Below are positions 18,158-27,223 of a stretch of DNA of 64,000 nt, in pieces. Made by a program: the position numbers and the translations under genes. The stretch's first letter is position 1; each line of letters begins with the position of its first letter. Source of the DNA: Pseudoxanthomonas sangjuensis. GTDB taxonomy: Bacteria; Pseudomonadota; Gammaproteobacteria; Xanthomonadales; Xanthomonadaceae. A model generated the notes under the pieces. It searched no databases. It saw nothing but the letters and a program-made list of their open reading frames with translations, and was not told the origin of the DNA. The stretch is from assembly GCF_010211755.1 (NCBI RefSeq), contig NZ_PDWR01000001.1:62001-126000 (forward strand), written 5' to 3'.

Positions 18158-18898
18158 ATGAGCAAGCAGAACCAGTGGATCGTCGGCCTCAACGCCGTGG
18201 CCTCGGCGATCGAGCACGACGCCGACAACGTGCGCGAGGTGCTGGTCGAGGGCGGCAAGAACCCCCGGCTCACCGAGATCGAGGAGAACGCGCGGCGCAA
18301 GGGCATCGAGGTGCGCAAGGTCACCGGGCAGGCGCTGGACGGCGTCGCCGGCGGGCTGCGCCACCAGGGCGTGGCCGCGCGTTACGCCGCGGCGAAGACC
18401 TGGAGCGAAAACGAATTGTCCGGCCTGGTCGATGCGGCGAACGGCCAGGCGCTGGTCCTCGTCCTCGACGGCGTGCAGGACCCGCACAACCTCGGCGCCT
18501 GCCTGCGCAGCGCGGCCGCGGCCGGCGCCACGGCCGTCGTCATCCCGAAGGACAAGTCGGCGACGGTCAATGCGACGGTGCGCAAGACGTCGGCCGGCGC
18601 GGCGGACCTGATCCCGGTGGTCGCGGTGACCAACCTGTCGCGCTGCCTGCGCGACCTGCAGAAGCAGGGCGTATGGATCTACGGCCTGGCCGGCGAGGCC
18701 GAGGCTTCGCTGTACTCGCTGGACCTGAAGGGCAACGTCGCGCTGGTGCTGGGCGGCGAGGCCGACGGCCTGCGCCGCCTGACCCGCGAGCATTGCGACG
18801 GGCTGGTGAAGATCCCGATGCCGGGCGAAATCGAGTCGCTGAACGTGTCGGTGGCCACGGGGATCACGCTGTTCGAGGCGGTGCGCCAGCGGCAATAG
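18158..18898 (+). CDS. rlmB: 23S rRNA (guanosine-2251-2'-O)-methyltransferase
   Basis: A 246-residue SPOUT methyltransferase that modifies G2251 in the ribosomal P-loop. The N-terminal RNA-binding part begins QNQWIVGLNAVASAIE; the C-terminal knot has LVLDGVQDPHNLGACLRSA, ALVLGGEADGLRRL and IPMPGEIESLNVSVATGI, the three SpoU motifs. In many gammaproteobacteria rlmB follows rnr; here one GFA gene and a palindrome intervene. Confidence 0.95.
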   Translation: MSKQNQWIVGLNAVASAIEHDADNVREVLVEGGKNPRLTEIEENARRKGIEVRKVTGQALDGVAGGLRHQGVAARYAAAKTWSENELSGLVDAANGQALVLVLDGVQDPHNLGACLRSAAAAGATAVVIPKDKSATVNATVRKTSAGAADLIPVVAVTNLSRCLRDLQKQGVWIYGLAGEAEASLYSLDLKGNVALVLGGEADGLRRLTREHCDGLVKIPMPGEIESLNVSVATGITLFEAVRQRQ

Positions 18899-18950
18899 GC
18901 CGTGCCTTGCGGAGTGGTAGGCTTTGCTTCCGTTTCGAAGGAGGCCGATC

Positions 18951-19781
18951 ATGAACCGCACGTTGTTCGCCGCAATCCTCCCCGTCCTGTTGCTCGGAGC
19001 CTGCGCCGCGGCGCAGGAGCCTTCCGCGCCGGCCGACGACGCTTCCGCCGCGGCCGATGCCGCCAAGGCCGGCGCGGATGCCTGGGATGCCGTTCTCGCA
19101 GGTGCCTGGCGCGAAGCGGGCAACGTGGCGCGCGACAGGTACCGCCATCCGCGCGAAACGCTGACTTTCTTCGGCGTGACCCCGCAGCAGACGGTCGTCG
19201 AAATCACCCCGGGCGGCGGCTGGTACGCCGAGATCCTTGCCCCGTACCTGCGCGATGGCGGCCATTACGTCGCGGCCGTGACCAAGGCCGACAGCCTGCA
19301 GGCCAAGTTCGGCGCCGATGCCGGCCAGTACGGCAAGGCCGAAATCGTCGTGTTCGATCCGAAGGCGCCGGTGTTCGGTCCGGCGGGCTCGGCCGACGTG
19401 GTGCTGACCTTCCGCAATGCGCACAACTGGGTCGATGCAGGCACCGAAAAGGCCTACTTCAAGGGATTCTTCGACGTCCTGAAACCGGGCGGCACGCTCG
19501 GCGTGGTCGACCACCGCGCCAAGCCGGGGACCGATATCGACACGATGAAGAAGTCCGGCTACCTGACCGAGGAGCTGGTGATCGAACTGGCCACGGGCGC
19601 CGGCTTCGAACTGGCGGAAAAGAGCGAGGTCAACGCCAATCCCGCCGACACCGCCGACCATCCGAACGGCGTGTGGACGCTGCCGCCGACCAACAACCAC
19701 GACGCGGCCGACGATGCCAAGTACAAGGCGATCGGGGAGAGCGACCGCATGACCCTGAAGTTCGTGAAGCCGGCGGAGTAG
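18951..19781 (+). CDS. Class I SAM-methyltransferase-like lipoprotein
   Basis: A 276-residue protein with a lipoprotein signal (lipobox LGAC, Cys18) followed by a methyltransferase fold. Motif I appears as VVEITPGGGWYAEILAPYL; further on are VLTFRNAHNWVD and LKPGGTLGVVDHRAKPG, typical of the family. The start is fixed by GAAGGAGGCCGATC before the ATG. A methyltransferase outside the cytoplasm is puzzling because SAM is not known in the periplasm, so it may have lost catalysis or bind another ligand. It converges on the macrodomain gene with only 7 nt between and no terminator. Confidence 0.8.
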   Translation: MNRTLFAAILPVLLLGACAAAQEPSAPADDASAAADAAKAGADAWDAVLAGAWREAGNVARDRYRHPRETLTFFGVTPQQTVVEITPGGGWYAEILAPYLRDGGHYVAAVTKADSLQAKFGADAGQYGKAEIVVFDPKAPVFGPAGSADVVLTFRNAHNWVDAGTEKAYFKGFFDVLKPGGTLGVVDHRAKPGTDIDTMKKSGYLTEELVIELATGAGFELAEKSEVNANPADTADHPNGVWTLPPTNNHDAADDAKYKAIGESDRMTLKFVKPAE

Positions 19782-19788
19782 CTTCGGC

Positions 19789-20289
19789 CTACAGCAGCCG
19801 TTCGTAGATCGCGAGGTCGCCGGCGGAATAGCAGCAGAACACCACCTGTTCGACTTGCCCGGGTTCCTTCAGCGCATCGCGTACCGCGGCGACGGCGATC
19901 GCCGCCGCCGCCTCGGCCGGATAGCCGTAGACGCCGGTGCTGATGCAGGGGAAGGCGACGCTGCAAAGTTCGTGCACCTGCGCCAGCCGCAGGCTGTTGC
20001 GATAGCAGGAAGCGAGCAGGCCGGGTTCGCCGTGCATGCCGCCGCGCCACACCGGGCCGACCGTGTGGATGATCTTGCGCGCCGGCAGGCGATAGCCATC
20101 GGTGATCTTCGCCTCGCCGGTCCTGCAGCCGCCGAGCAGCCTGCATTCGCGGACCAGGTCGGGACCGGCGGCACGGTGGATCGCGCCGTCCACGCCGCCG
20201 CCGCCGAGCAGCGACGAGTTCGCCGCGTTGACGATGGCGTCGAGCGCGAGCCGGGTGATGTCGTCGTGGATGGCGCGTAACGTCGCCAT
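19789..20289 (-). CDS. Macrodomain protein, O-acetyl-ADP-ribose deacetylase-like
   Basis: A 166-residue single macrodomain of the YmdB/MacroD type, which removes acetyl from O-acetyl-ADP-ribose or ADP-ribose from acidic residues. Signature parts are [28 protein letters not shown], and the phosphate loop [12 protein letters not shown]. It begins [13 protein letters not shown], directly after the rnt stop (about 7 nt), so the two are probably transcribed together. No partner ADP-ribosyltransferase is nearby. Confidence 0.93.
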   Translation of the reverse strand: MATLRAIHDDITRLALDAIVNAANSSLLGGGGVDGAIHRAAGPDLVRECRLLGGCRTGEAKITDGYRLPARKIIHTVGPVWRGGMHGEPGLLASCYRNSLRLAQVHELCSVAFPCISTGVYGYPAEAAAAIAVAAVRDALKEPGQVEQVVFCCYSAGDLAIYERLL

Positions 20290-20296
20290 GTGCGTT

Positions 20297-20923
20297 TCAG
20301 GGCGCGGGCGACGGCCACGCGTTGGCGATCTTGCAGAACAGCTTCGCGGTCTGCTCGGCGTCGTAGACCGCCGAATGCGCATCGTCCGCGTTCCAGTCCA
20401 TGCCCGCGGCCTGCACCGCGCGCGCCAGCACGGTCTGGCCGTAGGCGATGCCGGCCAGGGTCACGGTATCGAACACGCTGAACGGATGGAACGGGTTGCG
20501 CTTGTGCTGCACGCGCGCAACCGCGGCATTGAGGAAGTTCAGGTCGAAATGGGCGTTGTGGCCGACCAGGATCGCGCGCTGGCAGCCGTGCTTGCGCACC
20601 GCCGCGCGCACCGGCGCGAACACGTGGTCCAGCGCTTCCTTTTCCGGCTTCGCGAGGCGGAACGGGTGGTCGAGCTGGATGCCGGTGACTTCCAGCGATT
20701 TCGGGTCGATTTCGGTGCCGGGCGCGGGAACGAGGTGCGCGCTGGCGGTCTCGCCGGGGACGAACTTCCCCTCGGCGTCCAGGTCGACCGGGATGCAGGC
20801 GATTTCCAGCAGCGCGTGCCGGTTCCAGTCGAAGCCGCCGGTTTCCACGTCCACGACCACCGGGAGGTAGCCGCGGAAGCGCTTGGCCATCGGCGAGGGG
20901 AGGGGGCTGGCGCTTTCCGTCAT
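20297..20923 (-). CDS. rnt: Ribonuclease T
   Basis: A 208-residue DEDDh exoribonuclease that trims the 3' ends of tRNA and other stable RNAs. Catalytic residues appear in [21 protein letters not shown] and [13 protein letters not shown]. Length matches E. coli RNase T (215). The first 12 residues are variable; a later ATG ([10 protein letters not shown]) is an alternative start. It is followed closely by the macrodomain gene. Confidence 0.93.
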   Translation of the reverse strand: MTESASPLPSPMAKRFRGYLPVVVDVETGGFDWNRHALLEIACIPVDLDAEGKFVPGETASAHLVPAPGTEIDPKSLEVTGIQLDHPFRLAKPEKEALDHVFAPVRAAVRKHGCQRAILVGHNAHFDLNFLNAAVARVQHKRNPFHPFSVFDTVTLAGIAYGQTVLARAVQAAGMDWNADDAHSAVYDAEQTAKLFCKIANAWPSPAP

Positions 20924-20963
20924 CCGGAAAGCTTAGCAGGGCGGGCAAGCCCGCGGAGAACGA

Positions 20964-21674
20964 TCAGGCCGCGCCGCTGGTGCTGGTCTCGTCGCGCTTG
21001 TCGCGCGGGGGCAGCGGTTCCTCGCCCTTGACCAGGAACCACACGTTCTCGGCGATGTTGGTGGCGTGGTCGCCGGTGCGCTCCAGGTTCTTGGCCATGA
21101 ACAGCAGGTGCGTGCACGGGGTGATGTGGCGCGGGTCTTCCATCATGTAGGTCAGCAGCTCGCGGAACAGCGCGGTATAGGTGGCGTCGAGTTCGGCGTC
21201 GCTTTCGCGGACCTTGAGCGCCAGGTCGGCGTCATTGTCGCGGTAGGCGGCCAGCGCGTCGCGCAACTGGCACACGGCCAACTGGCCCAGCGGGCGCAGG
21301 CCGGTGACGTGCGGCACCGGCGGCAGGGTGTTGAGTACCTTGGAGCGCTTGGCGGCGTTGGCGGCGTAGTCGCCGATGCGCTCGAGGTCGCCGGCGATGC
21401 GCAGCGCGGCCAGGATCACCCGCAGGTCGCGCGCCATCGGCCCGCGCAGCGCCAGTTGCATCACGTCGTGGCCGATCTTCGCTTCCAGCGTGTCGATGGC
21501 TTCGTCGTTGGCGATCACGCGCTCGGCGGCGCGGTCGTCGCGTCGCTCGACCACGTCCAGCGCGGCTTCCAGCTGGGCGACCGCGATCCCGCCCATGCGC
21601 AGGATCTCCGCGGTGACGCTGCGCTGCTCTTCGTCGTGGCTCTTGACGATGTGGTCGTGGGGTTGGGTGTTCAT
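20964..21674 (-). CDS. phoU: Phosphate-specific transport regulator PhoU
   Basis: A 236-residue helical protein with two three-helix PhoU repeats; E/DxxxD metal-binding patterns appear, for example LERIGDYAANAAKR and LERTGDHATNIAE. PhoU links PstSCAB to the PhoR/PhoB sensor system and keeps the Pho regulon off when phosphate is plentiful. It is the last gene of the pst group and is separated from pstB by a 96-nt gap full of heptad repeats. Confidence 0.95.
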   Translation of the reverse strand: MNTQPHDHIVKSHDEEQRSVTAEILRMGGIAVAQLEAALDVVERRDDRAAERVIANDEAIDTLEAKIGHDVMQLALRGPMARDLRVILAALRIAGDLERIGDYAANAAKRSKVLNTLPPVPHVTGLRPLGQLAVCQLRDALAAYRDNDADLALKVRESDAELDATYTALFRELLTYMMEDPRHITPCTHLLFMAKNLERTGDHATNIAENVWFLVKGEEPLPPRDKRDETSTSGAA

Positions 21675-21685
21675 GGTCGGAACCG

Positions 21686-21760
21686 GGTTGTTGGTTATTG
21701 GTTATTGGTTCTTGGGTGGTCGGTCGTTTGCCAGCAACCAGGAACCAACAACCAAGAACC
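21686..21760. repeat. Heptanucleotide tandem repeats in inverted arms between pstB and phoU
   Basis: The left arm has four GGTTNTT heptads at 21686, 21693, 21700 and 21707. The right arm has four in reverse complement at 21733, 21740, 21747 and 21754 (AGCAACC, AGGAACC, AACAACC, AAGAACC). Together they can fold into a long imperfect hairpin. The composition (no G/C-biased codon pattern, strong strand asymmetry) differs sharply from the flanking genes. Confidence 0.75.
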
Positions 21761-21770
21761 GCTATGCGGA

Positions 21771-22601
21771 TCAGCCAAACCGGCCGGTGATGTAATCCTC
21801 GGTCTGCTGCTTGCTCGGCGAGGAAAAGATGGTCGAGGTCAAGTCGTGCTCGATCAGGTCGCCCAGGTACATGAAGGCGGTGTAGTCGGACACGCGCGCG
21901 GCCTGTTGCATGTTGTGGGTGACGATGGCGATGGTGTAGTCCTGCTTCAGTTCCTCGACCAGTTGCTCGATGCGGCTGGTCGAGATCGGGTCGAGCGCGC
22001 TGGTCGGTTCGTCCAGCAGCAGCACGTCGGGCTTCAGCGCCACCGCGCGGGCGATGCACAGGCGCTGCTGCTGGCCGCCGGACAGGCCCAGTGCCGACTG
22101 CCCGAGCTTGTCCTTCACCTCGTCCCACAACGCGCCCTGGCGCAGCGCCAGTTCGACGCGGTCGTCCATGTCGGCCTTCGACAGCTTTTCGTGGTGGCGG
22201 ATGCCGTAGGCGACGTTCTCGTAGATCGTCATCGGGAACGGCACCGGCTTCTGGAATACCATGCCGACCTTGCTGCGCAGCCGGTTCATCGGGTACTTCG
22301 GCGACAGGATGTCGTCGCCGTCCAGCAGCACCTCGCCCTTCGCTTCCAGCTTCGGGTACAGCGCGTAGATGCGATTGAAGACGCGCAGCAGCGTGGACTT
22401 GCCGCAGCCGGACGGACCGATCAGCGCGGTCACCCGCTTCTCCGGGATCTGCAGGTCGATGTTCTTCAGCGCGCGGAACTTGTCGTAATAGAAGTCCAGC
22501 CCGCGCGCTTCCAGCTTCACCGGAGCGGGCGGCAGTTCGCCGCGGTCGGTGGTCACCATGCTGATGCGCTGCGTGGGTGCGCTGGAGGTGGCTTGGTTCA
22601 T
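21771..22601 (-). CDS. pstB: Phosphate ABC transporter ATP-binding protein
   Basis: A 276-residue ATPase that drives phosphate import through PstA and PstC. Walker A is GPSGCGKST, the signature is [14 protein letters not shown], Walker B is [12 protein letters not shown], and the switch histidine is in VTHNM. The start MNQATSSAP gives the family length; an upstream ATG six codons earlier is possible. Pst order on this strand is pstS, pstC, pstA, pstB, phoU. Confidence 0.97.
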   Translation of the reverse strand: MNQATSSAPTQRISMVTTDRGELPPAPVKLEARGLDFYYDKFRALKNIDLQIPEKRVTALIGPSGCGKSTLLRVFNRIYALYPKLEAKGEVLLDGDDILSPKYPMNRLRSKVGMVFQKPVPFPMTIYENVAYGIRHHEKLSKADMDDRVELALRQGALWDEVKDKLGQSALGLSGGQQQRLCIARAVALKPDVLLLDEPTSALDPISTSRIEQLVEELKQDYTIAIVTHNMQQAARVSDYTAFMYLGDLIEHDLTSTIFSSPSKQQTEDYITGRFG

Positions 22602-22706
22602 GGTCGGATCCGCAGGCAAGGCAGAAGTGAGCGAAGGGAAGTGAGGAGCGGGTGGCCGGGAAGGGTGCTTGCCCGCTTCTTGCTCCCCTCCGCTCGTTTC
22701 CGGCTC

Positions 22707-23567
22707 TTAGTCATGGTTGATCTTGTTGCGCAGCAGGATGCCGCGCGCGGTCAGGCTGACCAGCAGCACGAACACGGTCAGCACCAGCGCGCCGGCCCAG
22801 GCCAGCGTTTGCCAGGTTTCATAGGGGCTGCCGGCGAACTGGTTCATCACCACCGGCACGCTGGCCATTGGCTGGCGGATGTCGGCGTTCCAGTACTGGT
22901 TGCCGAACGCGGTGAACAGCAGTGGCGCGGTTTCGCCGGAAATGCGCGCCAGGGCCAGCAGGATGCCGGTGACGATGCCGGCCGAGGCGCTGCGGTACAG
23001 TACCTGCACGATCACCTTCCACTGTGGCACGCCAAGGGCGAGGGCGGCCTCGCGCATCTGCTGCGGCACCAGGCGCAACATCTCGTCGGTGGTGCGCACT
23101 ACCACCGGCAGCACGATGAAGGCCAGCGACACCGCGCCGGCGATCGCCGAGAAGCCGGTCGTGGCGACGATCATCGCGTAGACGAACAGGCCCAGCACGA
23201 TCGACGGCGCCGACAGCAGGATGTCGTTGACGAAGCGGACCACGGTGCCGGCCTTGCGCGCGTTGCCGTATTCGGCCAGCCAGGTGCCGGCGGCCACGCC
23301 CAGCGGCGTACCGATCAGCAGCGCCAGCGCGCACATCACCGCGCTGCCGAAGAAAGCGTTGGCCAGGCCGCCTTCCTGCATCGGCGGCGGCGTGGTCTGC
23401 GTGAACAGGTCGAGGTCGATGCCGCCGATGCCCTTGGCCAGCAGCGTCCACAGGATCCAGGCTAGGAAGAACAGGCCGAACAGCGCGGTGGCCACGGACA
23501 GCGCGATCGCGACCGCGTTGACGACGCGGCGGCGGGCGTAGATGCCGTTGGACGCATGGGCGGCCAT
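22707..23567 (-). CDS. pstA: Phosphate ABC transporter permease PstA
   Basis: A 286-residue inner-membrane permease with about six hydrophobic helices. The coupling-loop region reads EAALALGVPQWKVI, typical of ABC permeases. The ATG shares one base with the pstC stop (TGATG), so the two permeases are translationally coupled. A 105-nt gap separates it from pstB. Confidence 0.95.
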   Translation of the reverse strand: MAAHASNGIYARRRVVNAVAIALSVATALFGLFFLAWILWTLLAKGIGGIDLDLFTQTTPPPMQEGGLANAFFGSAVMCALALLIGTPLGVAAGTWLAEYGNARKAGTVVRFVNDILLSAPSIVLGLFVYAMIVATTGFSAIAGAVSLAFIVLPVVVRTTDEMLRLVPQQMREAALALGVPQWKVIVQVLYRSASAGIVTGILLALARISGETAPLLFTAFGNQYWNADIRQPMASVPVVMNQFAGSPYETWQTLAWAGALVLTVFVLLVSLTARGILLRNKINHD

Positions 23568-24535
23568 CAACTGCCCTCCTTGCGCGACAGTCGCAGCAGC
23601 ATGCAGCGGGCCGCGGCCAGCACCACGAAGGTGACGACGAACAGCACGAAGCCGAGCAGCAGCAGTGCCGAGCGGTAGGTCTCGGTGGCCTCGCCGAAGT
23701 CGTTGGCGATCAGCGCGGCGAGGGTGGTGCCCGGCTCCAGCAGCGAAGCCGACAGTCGCACGCTGTTGCCGATCACGAAGGCCACCGCCATGGTTTCGCC
23801 GAGCGCGCGGCCCAGGCCGAGGAAGATGCCGCCGATCACCGCGCTGCGCGTGTACGGCAGCACGATGTCCCAGCTCACTTCCCACCTGGTGCTGCCCAGC
23901 GCGCAGGCCGATTCCTTCAGTCGCGTGGGCACGGTCAGGAATACTTCGCGCATCACCGAGCTGATGAAGGGAATCACCATGATCGCCAGCACGAAGCCGG
24001 CGGTCAGCATGCCGATGCCCAGCGGCGGGCCCTGGAACAGCGGCCCGACGATGGGCAGGGTGCCGAGGTGGTCGTTGAGCCACGGCGTCACGTGCTCGGT
24101 CATCACCGGGACCAGCACGAACAGGCCCCACATGCCGTAGATGATCGACGGGATGCCGGCGAGCAGTTCGATCGCGGTGCCGATCGGCCCGCGCAGCCAG
24201 CGCGGCGCCACTTCGGTCAGGAAGAAGGCGATGCCGAAGCTGACCGGCACCGCGACCAGCATCGCGATGACCGCCGTCACGATCGTCCCGTAGATCGGCG
24301 CCAGCGCGCCGTACTTGTTCTCGACCGGGTTCCAGTCGGTCGAATAGAAGAAGCTCAGGCCCTCTTCCGCCAACACGTGGCGGCCGCCCCACAGCATCGA
24401 CAGCGCGGCGCTGGCCAGTGCGACCAGCACGAAGGCCACGGTAACGACCAGGAACCAGCGGAACCGGCGGTCGTTGGCGGCGGCGCGCGTGTCGCGGCTC
24501 GGAGTGGTGGAGGCGGGCAGGGCGGTGGCGTTCAA
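23567..24535 (-). CDS. pstC: Phosphate ABC transporter permease PstC
   Basis: A 322-residue inner-membrane permease with an N-terminal cytoplasmic tail and about six helices; the coupling loop reads ESACALGSTRWEV. It partners PstA and is fed by the periplasmic PstS. It follows the lipoprotein pstS by 85 nt without an obvious terminator, so both may be read from the same Pho-controlled promoter. Confidence 0.95.
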   Translation of the reverse strand: MNATALPASTTPSRDTRAAANDRRFRWFLVVTVAFVLVALASAALSMLWGGRHVLAEEGLSFFYSTDWNPVENKYGALAPIYGTIVTAVIAMLVAVPVSFGIAFFLTEVAPRWLRGPIGTAIELLAGIPSIIYGMWGLFVLVPVMTEHVTPWLNDHLGTLPIVGPLFQGPPLGIGMLTAGFVLAIMVIPFISSVMREVFLTVPTRLKESACALGSTRWEVSWDIVLPYTRSAVIGGIFLGLGRALGETMAVAFVIGNSVRLSASLLEPGTTLAALIANDFGEATETYRSALLLLGFVLFVVTFVVLAAARCMLLRLSRKEGS

Positions 24536-24620
24536 GTGTTCCCGGGGTGCGCTTTTCGTCGTTGCCGCGATGGCGAAGCGCGTCGGCGGGCGTGTCCGCG
24601 CCCGCCGCCGCGCCGCTGCA

Positions 24621-25718
24621 TTACTTCAGGGCCGTGGCCCAGTAACCCTCGATCTGCTGCACCAGTTCCGGCGGCAGCGGCACGTAGTCCAGTTCCTTCG
24701 CCTGGGCCTGGCCGTTCTCGAACGCCCACTTGAAGAACGCCAGCGTGTCGGCGTTGCGCTTGGCGTCCTGCGGCTGCTTGCGCACCAGCATGAAATTGGT
24801 CGCGGTGATCGGCCACGCCTGCTCGCCCGGCGCGTTGGTGATGACCAGGTTGAAGTCCTTGGCGTTGGCCCAGTCGGCGCTGGACGCGGCGGCGGCGAAG
24901 CTTTCCGCGCTGGGCTGCACGAAGTTGCCGGCCGCGTTCTGCAGCGCGGCGTAGGGCATCTTGTTCTGCAGCGCATAGGCCAATTCGACGTAGCCGATGC
25001 TGCCCTTGATCTGTTTCACGTACGAGGCCACGCCTTCGTTGCCCTTGCCGCCGACGCCGCCCGGCCACTGCACGCTGGTGCCTTCGCCGACCTTCTCCTT
25101 CCACGCCGGGCTGACCTTGCTCAGGTAGTTGGTGAAGTTGAAGCTGGTGCCCGAACCGTCGGAGCGGTGCACGAGGTTGATCTTCAGGTCGGGCAGGGCG
25201 ACGCCGGAGTTGACCGCGGCGATGGCCGGGTCGTTCCACTTGGCGACCTTGCCGAGGAAGATGTCGGCCAGCAGCGCGCCGGTCAGCTGCAGCTTGCCGG
25301 CTTCGATGCCGTCGAGGTTGACCACCGGCACCACGCCGCCGATCGCAGACGGGAACTGCGCCAGGCCGGACTGCGCCAGTTCCTCGGACGACAGCGGCTT
25401 GTCGGACGAACCGAAATCGACCGTGCCGGCCTTGATCTGGGCGATGCCGCCGCCGGAGCCGATCGACTGGTAGTTGACCTTGTTGCCGGTGGCGGCGTTG
25501 TAGTCGGCCGACCACTTCGACACCAGCGGATAGATGAAGGAAGCGCCGGCGCCGGAGATTTCCGCGGCATTCGGGTTGGCCGGGGCGGTGGCGGCAGCAC
25601 CATCCGCGCCCGGGGCGGTGGCGGCCGGGTTGGCGCCGTCGGTGGTGGGCTTGCAGGCCACGATGGCAAGGGAAACGGAAATGGCCAACAGGGCGATGCG
25701 CGCCGGCTTCAGGTTCAT
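24621..25718 (-). CDS. pstS: Phosphate-binding protein PstS, lipoprotein form
   Basis: A 365-residue phosphate-binding protein. The N-terminus is a lipoprotein signal with IVAC (Cys22) and then a Pro/Ala/Thr-rich linker to about residue 55, so the protein is probably tethered to a membrane. The binding domain starts ISGAGASFIYPLVSKW and contains GSGGGIAQIKAGTVDFGSSD, VHRSDGSGTSFNFTNYL and VGGKGNEGV, which supply the phosphate ligands. It has its own PhoB array 52 nt upstream. The neighbouring second PstS is about two-thirds identical by eye, suggesting tandem duplication. Confidence 0.93.
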   Translation of the reverse strand: MNLKPARIALLAISVSLAIVACKPTTDGANPAATAPGADGAAATAPANPNAAEISGAGASFIYPLVSKWSADYNAATGNKVNYQSIGSGGGIAQIKAGTVDFGSSDKPLSSEELAQSGLAQFPSAIGGVVPVVNLDGIEAGKLQLTGALLADIFLGKVAKWNDPAIAAVNSGVALPDLKINLVHRSDGSGTSFNFTNYLSKVSPAWKEKVGEGTSVQWPGGVGGKGNEGVASYVKQIKGSIGYVELAYALQNKMPYAALQNAAGNFVQPSAESFAAAASSADWANAKDFNLVITNAPGEQAWPITATNFMLVRKQPQDAKRNADTLAFFKWAFENGQAQAKELDYVPLPPELVQQIEGYWATALK

Positions 25719-25769
25719 GGATGTCTCCGGGGAGGATTCGCGGGCAGGGCCGCTGGGTTCCACTATGAA

Positions 25770-25798
25770 ATGATGTTTTTGTTACAGCCGTATGACGT
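25770..25798 (-). promoter_or_regulatory. PhoB-box array for the lipoprotein pstS
   Basis: On the minus strand three half-sites lie exactly 11 nt apart: ACGTCAT (25792), CTGTAAC (25781) and ACATCAT (25770), against the CTGTCAY consensus. A CATAGT -10 stands at 25762-25767. The array is 52 nt before the pstS ATG. Confidence 0.65.
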
Positions 25799-25845
25799 CG
25801 ATCGCCTGGTCTGGAACGGTGGCCGGGATTTGCCTGGCCATGCGC

Positions 25846-25876
25846 AAAAAAAGCGCGGACCTTGCGGCCCGCGCTT
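25846..25876 (-). terminator. Intrinsic terminator after the secreted pstS
   Basis: Minus strand: AAGCGCGGGCC, loop GCAA, GGTCCGCGCTT, then a T-run. One G-U pair. It would end the transcript of the secreted pstS before the lipoprotein pstS, so the two paralogues are probably separate transcription units. Confidence 0.85.
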
Positions 25877-25923
25877 CGGGGTGGACGACAGGGGAGAGGG
25901 ACCCGCCGCCCGGCGCACGTTGC

Positions 25924-26934
25924 TTATTTCAGGTTGGTCGACCAGTAGGTCTCGATCTGCTGCACCAGCGAGTCCGGCAGTGGCACGTAGCCGAGCGTGG
26001 TGGCCGAGGCGTCGCCGTTGGCGTAGACCCAGCGGAAGAACTCGGTGGCCGCCTTGGTGCCCGGCTTGCCGCCCTTGTGCACCAGCATGAAGTTGGTGGC
26101 GGCGATCGGCCACGCCTGGTCGCCCGGGGCGTTGGTGACGATCAGGTAGAAGTCCTTGGCGTGCGACCAGTCGGCGCTGGCGGCGGCTTCGGCGAAGGTG
26201 TCGTCGCTGGGGTTGATGTAGTTGCCGGCGGCGTTCTTCAGGCGCGAATAGGCCACCTTGTTCTGCAGCGCATAGGCCAGTTCGACGTAGCCGACCGAGC
26301 CCTTGATCTGCTTGACGTAGGCGGAGACGCCTTCGTTGCCCTTGGCGCCGATGCCCACCGGCCACTTGACCGTGGTGCCCTCGCCGACCGCGCTCTTCCA
26401 CGCCGGACTGATCTTGGACAGGTAGTTGGTGAAATTGAACGTGGTGCCCGAGCCGTCGGAGCGGTGCACGACGGTGATCTTCTGCGCCGGCAGGCCGATG
26501 CCGCCATTGGTGGCGACGATGCGCGGGTCGTTCCACATCGTGATCTTGCCGAGGAAGATGTCGGCCAGCACGTCCGGGTCCAGCTTCATCGCGCCGGGCT
26601 GCACGCCGGGCAGGTTGAACGCCGGCACGATGCCGCCGATCACCGACGGGAACTGCGCCAGGCCCGAACGGGCCAGTTCGTCCGGCGGCAGCGGTTTGTC
26701 GGACGAGCCGAAGTCCACGGTGCCGGCCTTGATCTGGGCGATGCCGCCGCCGGAACCGATCGACTGGTAGTTCACTTCCTTGCCGGTCGCCGCCTTGTAG
26801 TCGGCCGACCACTTGGACACGGCGGGATAGACGAACGAAGCGCCCGCGCCGGTCACGTCGGCAGCGTGGGCGGAGAAGGCCATGGCCGTCGCCAACAGTG
26901 CGGCGGCGGTGCGGAGGGTGGTTTTGTGGGTCAC
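25924..26934 (-). CDS. pstS: Phosphate-binding protein PstS, secreted form
   Basis: A 336-residue periplasmic phosphate-binding protein with a type I signal peptide (LRTAAALLATAMAFSAHA, cleavage before ADVTG). Ligand motifs match the neighbour: GSGGGIAQIKAGTVDFGSSD and VHRSDGSGTTFNFTNYL. The GTG start at 26934 is preferred because GGAGCC precedes it and the signal peptide then has normal length; the frame is open for 26 more codons. Having both a free and a tethered PstS suggests capture in different compartments or affinities. A five-half-site PhoB array stands upstream. Confidence 0.93.
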   Translation of the reverse strand: MTHKTTLRTAAALLATAMAFSAHAADVTGAGASFVYPAVSKWSADYKAATGKEVNYQSIGSGGGIAQIKAGTVDFGSSDKPLPPDELARSGLAQFPSVIGGIVPAFNLPGVQPGAMKLDPDVLADIFLGKITMWNDPRIVATNGGIGLPAQKITVVHRSDGSGTTFNFTNYLSKISPAWKSAVGEGTTVKWPVGIGAKGNEGVSAYVKQIKGSVGYVELAYALQNKVAYSRLKNAAGNYINPSDDTFAEAAASADWSHAKDFYLIVTNAPGDQAWPIAATNFMLVHKGGKPGTKAATEFFRWVYANGDASATTLGYVPLPDSLVQQIETYWSTNLK

Positions 26935-27005
26935 GGAATTAGGCTCCTGAAGGCGGACAAAAGCCGGGCTGGGCGCCCGCTTCCCATCTATTCCAATCCG
27001 GTTAC

Positions 27006-27056
27006 GTGACATCTCCGCTGCAGTTGTGTGTCAGACGAATGACATGCGCGTGACCC
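27006..27056 (-). promoter_or_regulatory. PhoB-box array for the secreted pstS
   Basis: This is in the 426-nt gap 26935-27360. On the minus strand five heptamers follow at 11-nt steps: GGGTCAC (27050), ATGTCAT (27039), CTGACAC (27028), CTGCAGC (27017, weak) and ATGTCAC (27006). Consensus half-site is CTGTCAY. The last one ends 72 nt before the GTG start. Confidence 0.7.
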
Positions 27057-27223
27057 GGGTCCGGAGGCGGCATGCCCTGATCCGTGCGTGGACAGGGGGC
27101 CCGCGGGCTGGAAGGGGAGAGTCGCCGGACCGGACCGGCCGGGCTGGGATTTCCGTGCCGTGCGCCAACCGGGCTGGCCAAGGCGACGGATACGCCGCGT
27201 ATCGAGCGGCGTTTATTGCCGGC

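Noticed and set aside
15149-19207. 1352-codon antisense frame over rnr, the GFA gene and rlmB
   Set aside because: It crosses a palindromic repeat and three unrelated genes on the other strand and has no recognisable domain.
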